Assembly: GCF_003355495.1 (NCBI RefSeq)
Contig: NZ_CP031337.1
Coordinates: forward strand, 1,555,001-1,619,000
DNA from: Crenobacter cavernae
GTDB lineage: Bacteria; Pseudomonadota; Gammaproteobacteria; Burkholderiales; Chromobacteriaceae
Direction of reading: 5' to 3'
Length of the DNA: 64,000 nt
Part shown: positions 63,260-64,000 of the stretch, piece by piece
Position numbering within the stretch: position 1 is the first letter of the stretch
Layout: every line of letters begins with the position of its first letter
The notes under the pieces: generated by a model
What the model saw: the letters and a program-made list of their open reading frames with translations, nothing else
Database searches by the model: none
Told to the model about the DNA's origin: nothing
Translations under genes and position numbers: made by a program

Positions 63260-64000
63260 TCATTGCGCCGGCGGTGCGTCGTCGGGAGGCGCGGGTGAGG
63301 CGGCGGTGAGGGCCGCCGCCTCGGCCAACTTGCGGCGGCGTCGCGCGCGGTAGAGGTTGACCGCCTTGAGCGTGATCGCGCCACCCGACAGCAGCGACAG
63401 CAGCGCGACCGGCGCGGCGACCAGATACGGAAAGAGCGCGGTCAACAGCGCCAGCGCGACGAAGAACAGGCCGATGGTGAGGAAGGCCGCCGCCTCGCTG
63501 GCGTCGACGAGGCGCGTGCCGCGCACCACCGCGCCGAAGGCGTCGCCGATCCGCGCCGCCTGGCGTACCGCCGCGGCGCGTTCGCGCGGCACGAGCGACG
63601 GCGACAGCAGCGTCGGCTTCGCGCGTCGCCTCGGTTTGACCATCACCGGCCGTGGCTTCCGGCCGGCGAGCACGATCTCGGTCGAGTTTTCCAGGTCCTT
63701 CAGGAAGCGTTCGGCCAGGCCCCCGGCGAGCCTGGTGTCCTCGATCGCGACGTCGACCTCGCGGTTGGAGAACCAGCTCGAGTAGTTGAGGTTGGTCGAT
63801 CCGACGCGCGCCCAGCGCCCGTCGGCGACCGCCGTCTTGCCGTGCATCATCGGCCCGTCCCACTCGTACACGCGCACGCCGGCCTGCAGCAGCGGGCGGT
63901 ACAGCGTGCGCGACACCGTCGCGATCCAGCCGATGTCGGAGGAGCGCGGCACCAAGAGGCGCACGTCGACGCCGTCCTGCGCCGCGTGCTTGAGCGCGGT
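63260..64000 (-). CDS. Phospholipase D / cardiolipin synthase-like protein (partial, runs off the right edge)
   Basis: At least 246 residues; the frame is open to base 64000 and the upstream codons (AAQDGVDVRLLVPRSSD) continue the family pattern, so the start lies beyond. The second HKD motif is visible in MHGKTAVADGRWARVGSTNLNYSS. After it come a basic linker and two hydrophobic helices (FLTIGLFFVALALLTALF; VALLSLLSGGAITL) at the C-terminus, an unusual membrane tail for cardiolipin synthases. It probably transfers phosphatidyl groups at the membrane. Confidence 0.85.
   Translation of the reverse strand, partial: TALKHAAQDGVDVRLLVPRSSDIGWIATVSRTLYRPLLQAGVRVYEWDGPMMHGKTAVADGRWARVGSTNLNYSSWFSNREVDVAIEDTRLAGGLAERFLKDLENSTEIVLAGRKPRPVMVKPRRRAKPTLLSPSLVPRERAAAVRQAARIGDAFGAVVRGTRLVDASEAAAFLTIGLFFVALALLTALFPYLVAAPVALLSLLSGGAITLKAVNLYRARRRRKLAEAAALTAASPAPPDDAPPAQ

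Overview
The window reads as chromosome of a GC-rich betaproteobacterium, most likely a Neisseriales / Chromobacteriaceae-type organism. The evidence is gene content and order (lolB-ispE-tRNA-Gln-prs-rplY-pth-ychF, RegBA redox sensing, a membrane-anchored diheme cytochrome c5 like that of Neisseria, RecBCD) and a short repeated motif that behaves like the DNA uptake sequences of Neisseriaceae. The species cannot be named from the sequence alone.

Layout. 0-4 kb: a MOSC protein, a gamma-carbonic anhydrase-like protein and oligopeptidase A, followed by a strongly structured intergenic RNA candidate. 4.5-11.6 kb: a chemoreceptor, exonuclease III, a glycosyltransferase/LpxH-like pair, a fossil two-component system, RegB/RegA and a second structured RNA candidate. 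11.8-18.2 kb (minus strand): an ATGA-coupled aldehyde dehydrogenase / UvrD-like helicase / FAD oxidase operon, a nitronate monooxygenase and a DUF411 protein. 18.4-28.9 kb: a LysR regulator, a SirB2-like protein and recC-recB-recD, with a collapsed polyphosphate:AMP phosphotransferase lodged between recB and recD. 30.8-41.3 kb: an integrated element in tRNA-Arg(CCG) with att repeats, a tyrosine integrase, AlpA, a winged-helix protein, an HUH replication protein, a decayed DUF927 gene, a DUF932/DUF262 pair (the latter truncated), IS481 and phage-capsid remnants, and an intact-looking IscB nuclease with its omegaRNA-like leader. 41.5-54.1 kb: housekeeping genes (cytochrome c5, rep, apaH, an acyltransferase, mutM, a TPR lipoprotein and the lolB-to-ychF block). 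54.2-64 kb: a permease fossil, EthD-like and Wzz-like proteins, an amino-acid ABC importer without its ATPase, an orphan HsdR_N protein, an Orn/Lys/Arg decarboxylase, a cystathionine synthase/lyase with a structured leader, and a partial phospholipase D-type synthase.

The two most notable signals are these. (1) The 9-mer TTGGCCGAG, extended consensus AAGGTTGGCCGAGC, occurs about 47 times on both strands, inside genes (read Leu-Ala-Glu) and as inverted pairs at gene ends. It is densest in recC/recB and absent from 9.5 kb of the integrated element. It looks like an uptake-sequence dialect. (2) A compact IscB/omegaRNA (OMEGA) locus has inserted next to a truncated phage capsid gene inside the island. 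Several genes are fossils with internal deletions (two-component pair, PPK2, ABC permease, DUF927, DUF262), which points to frequent recombination-driven gene loss here.
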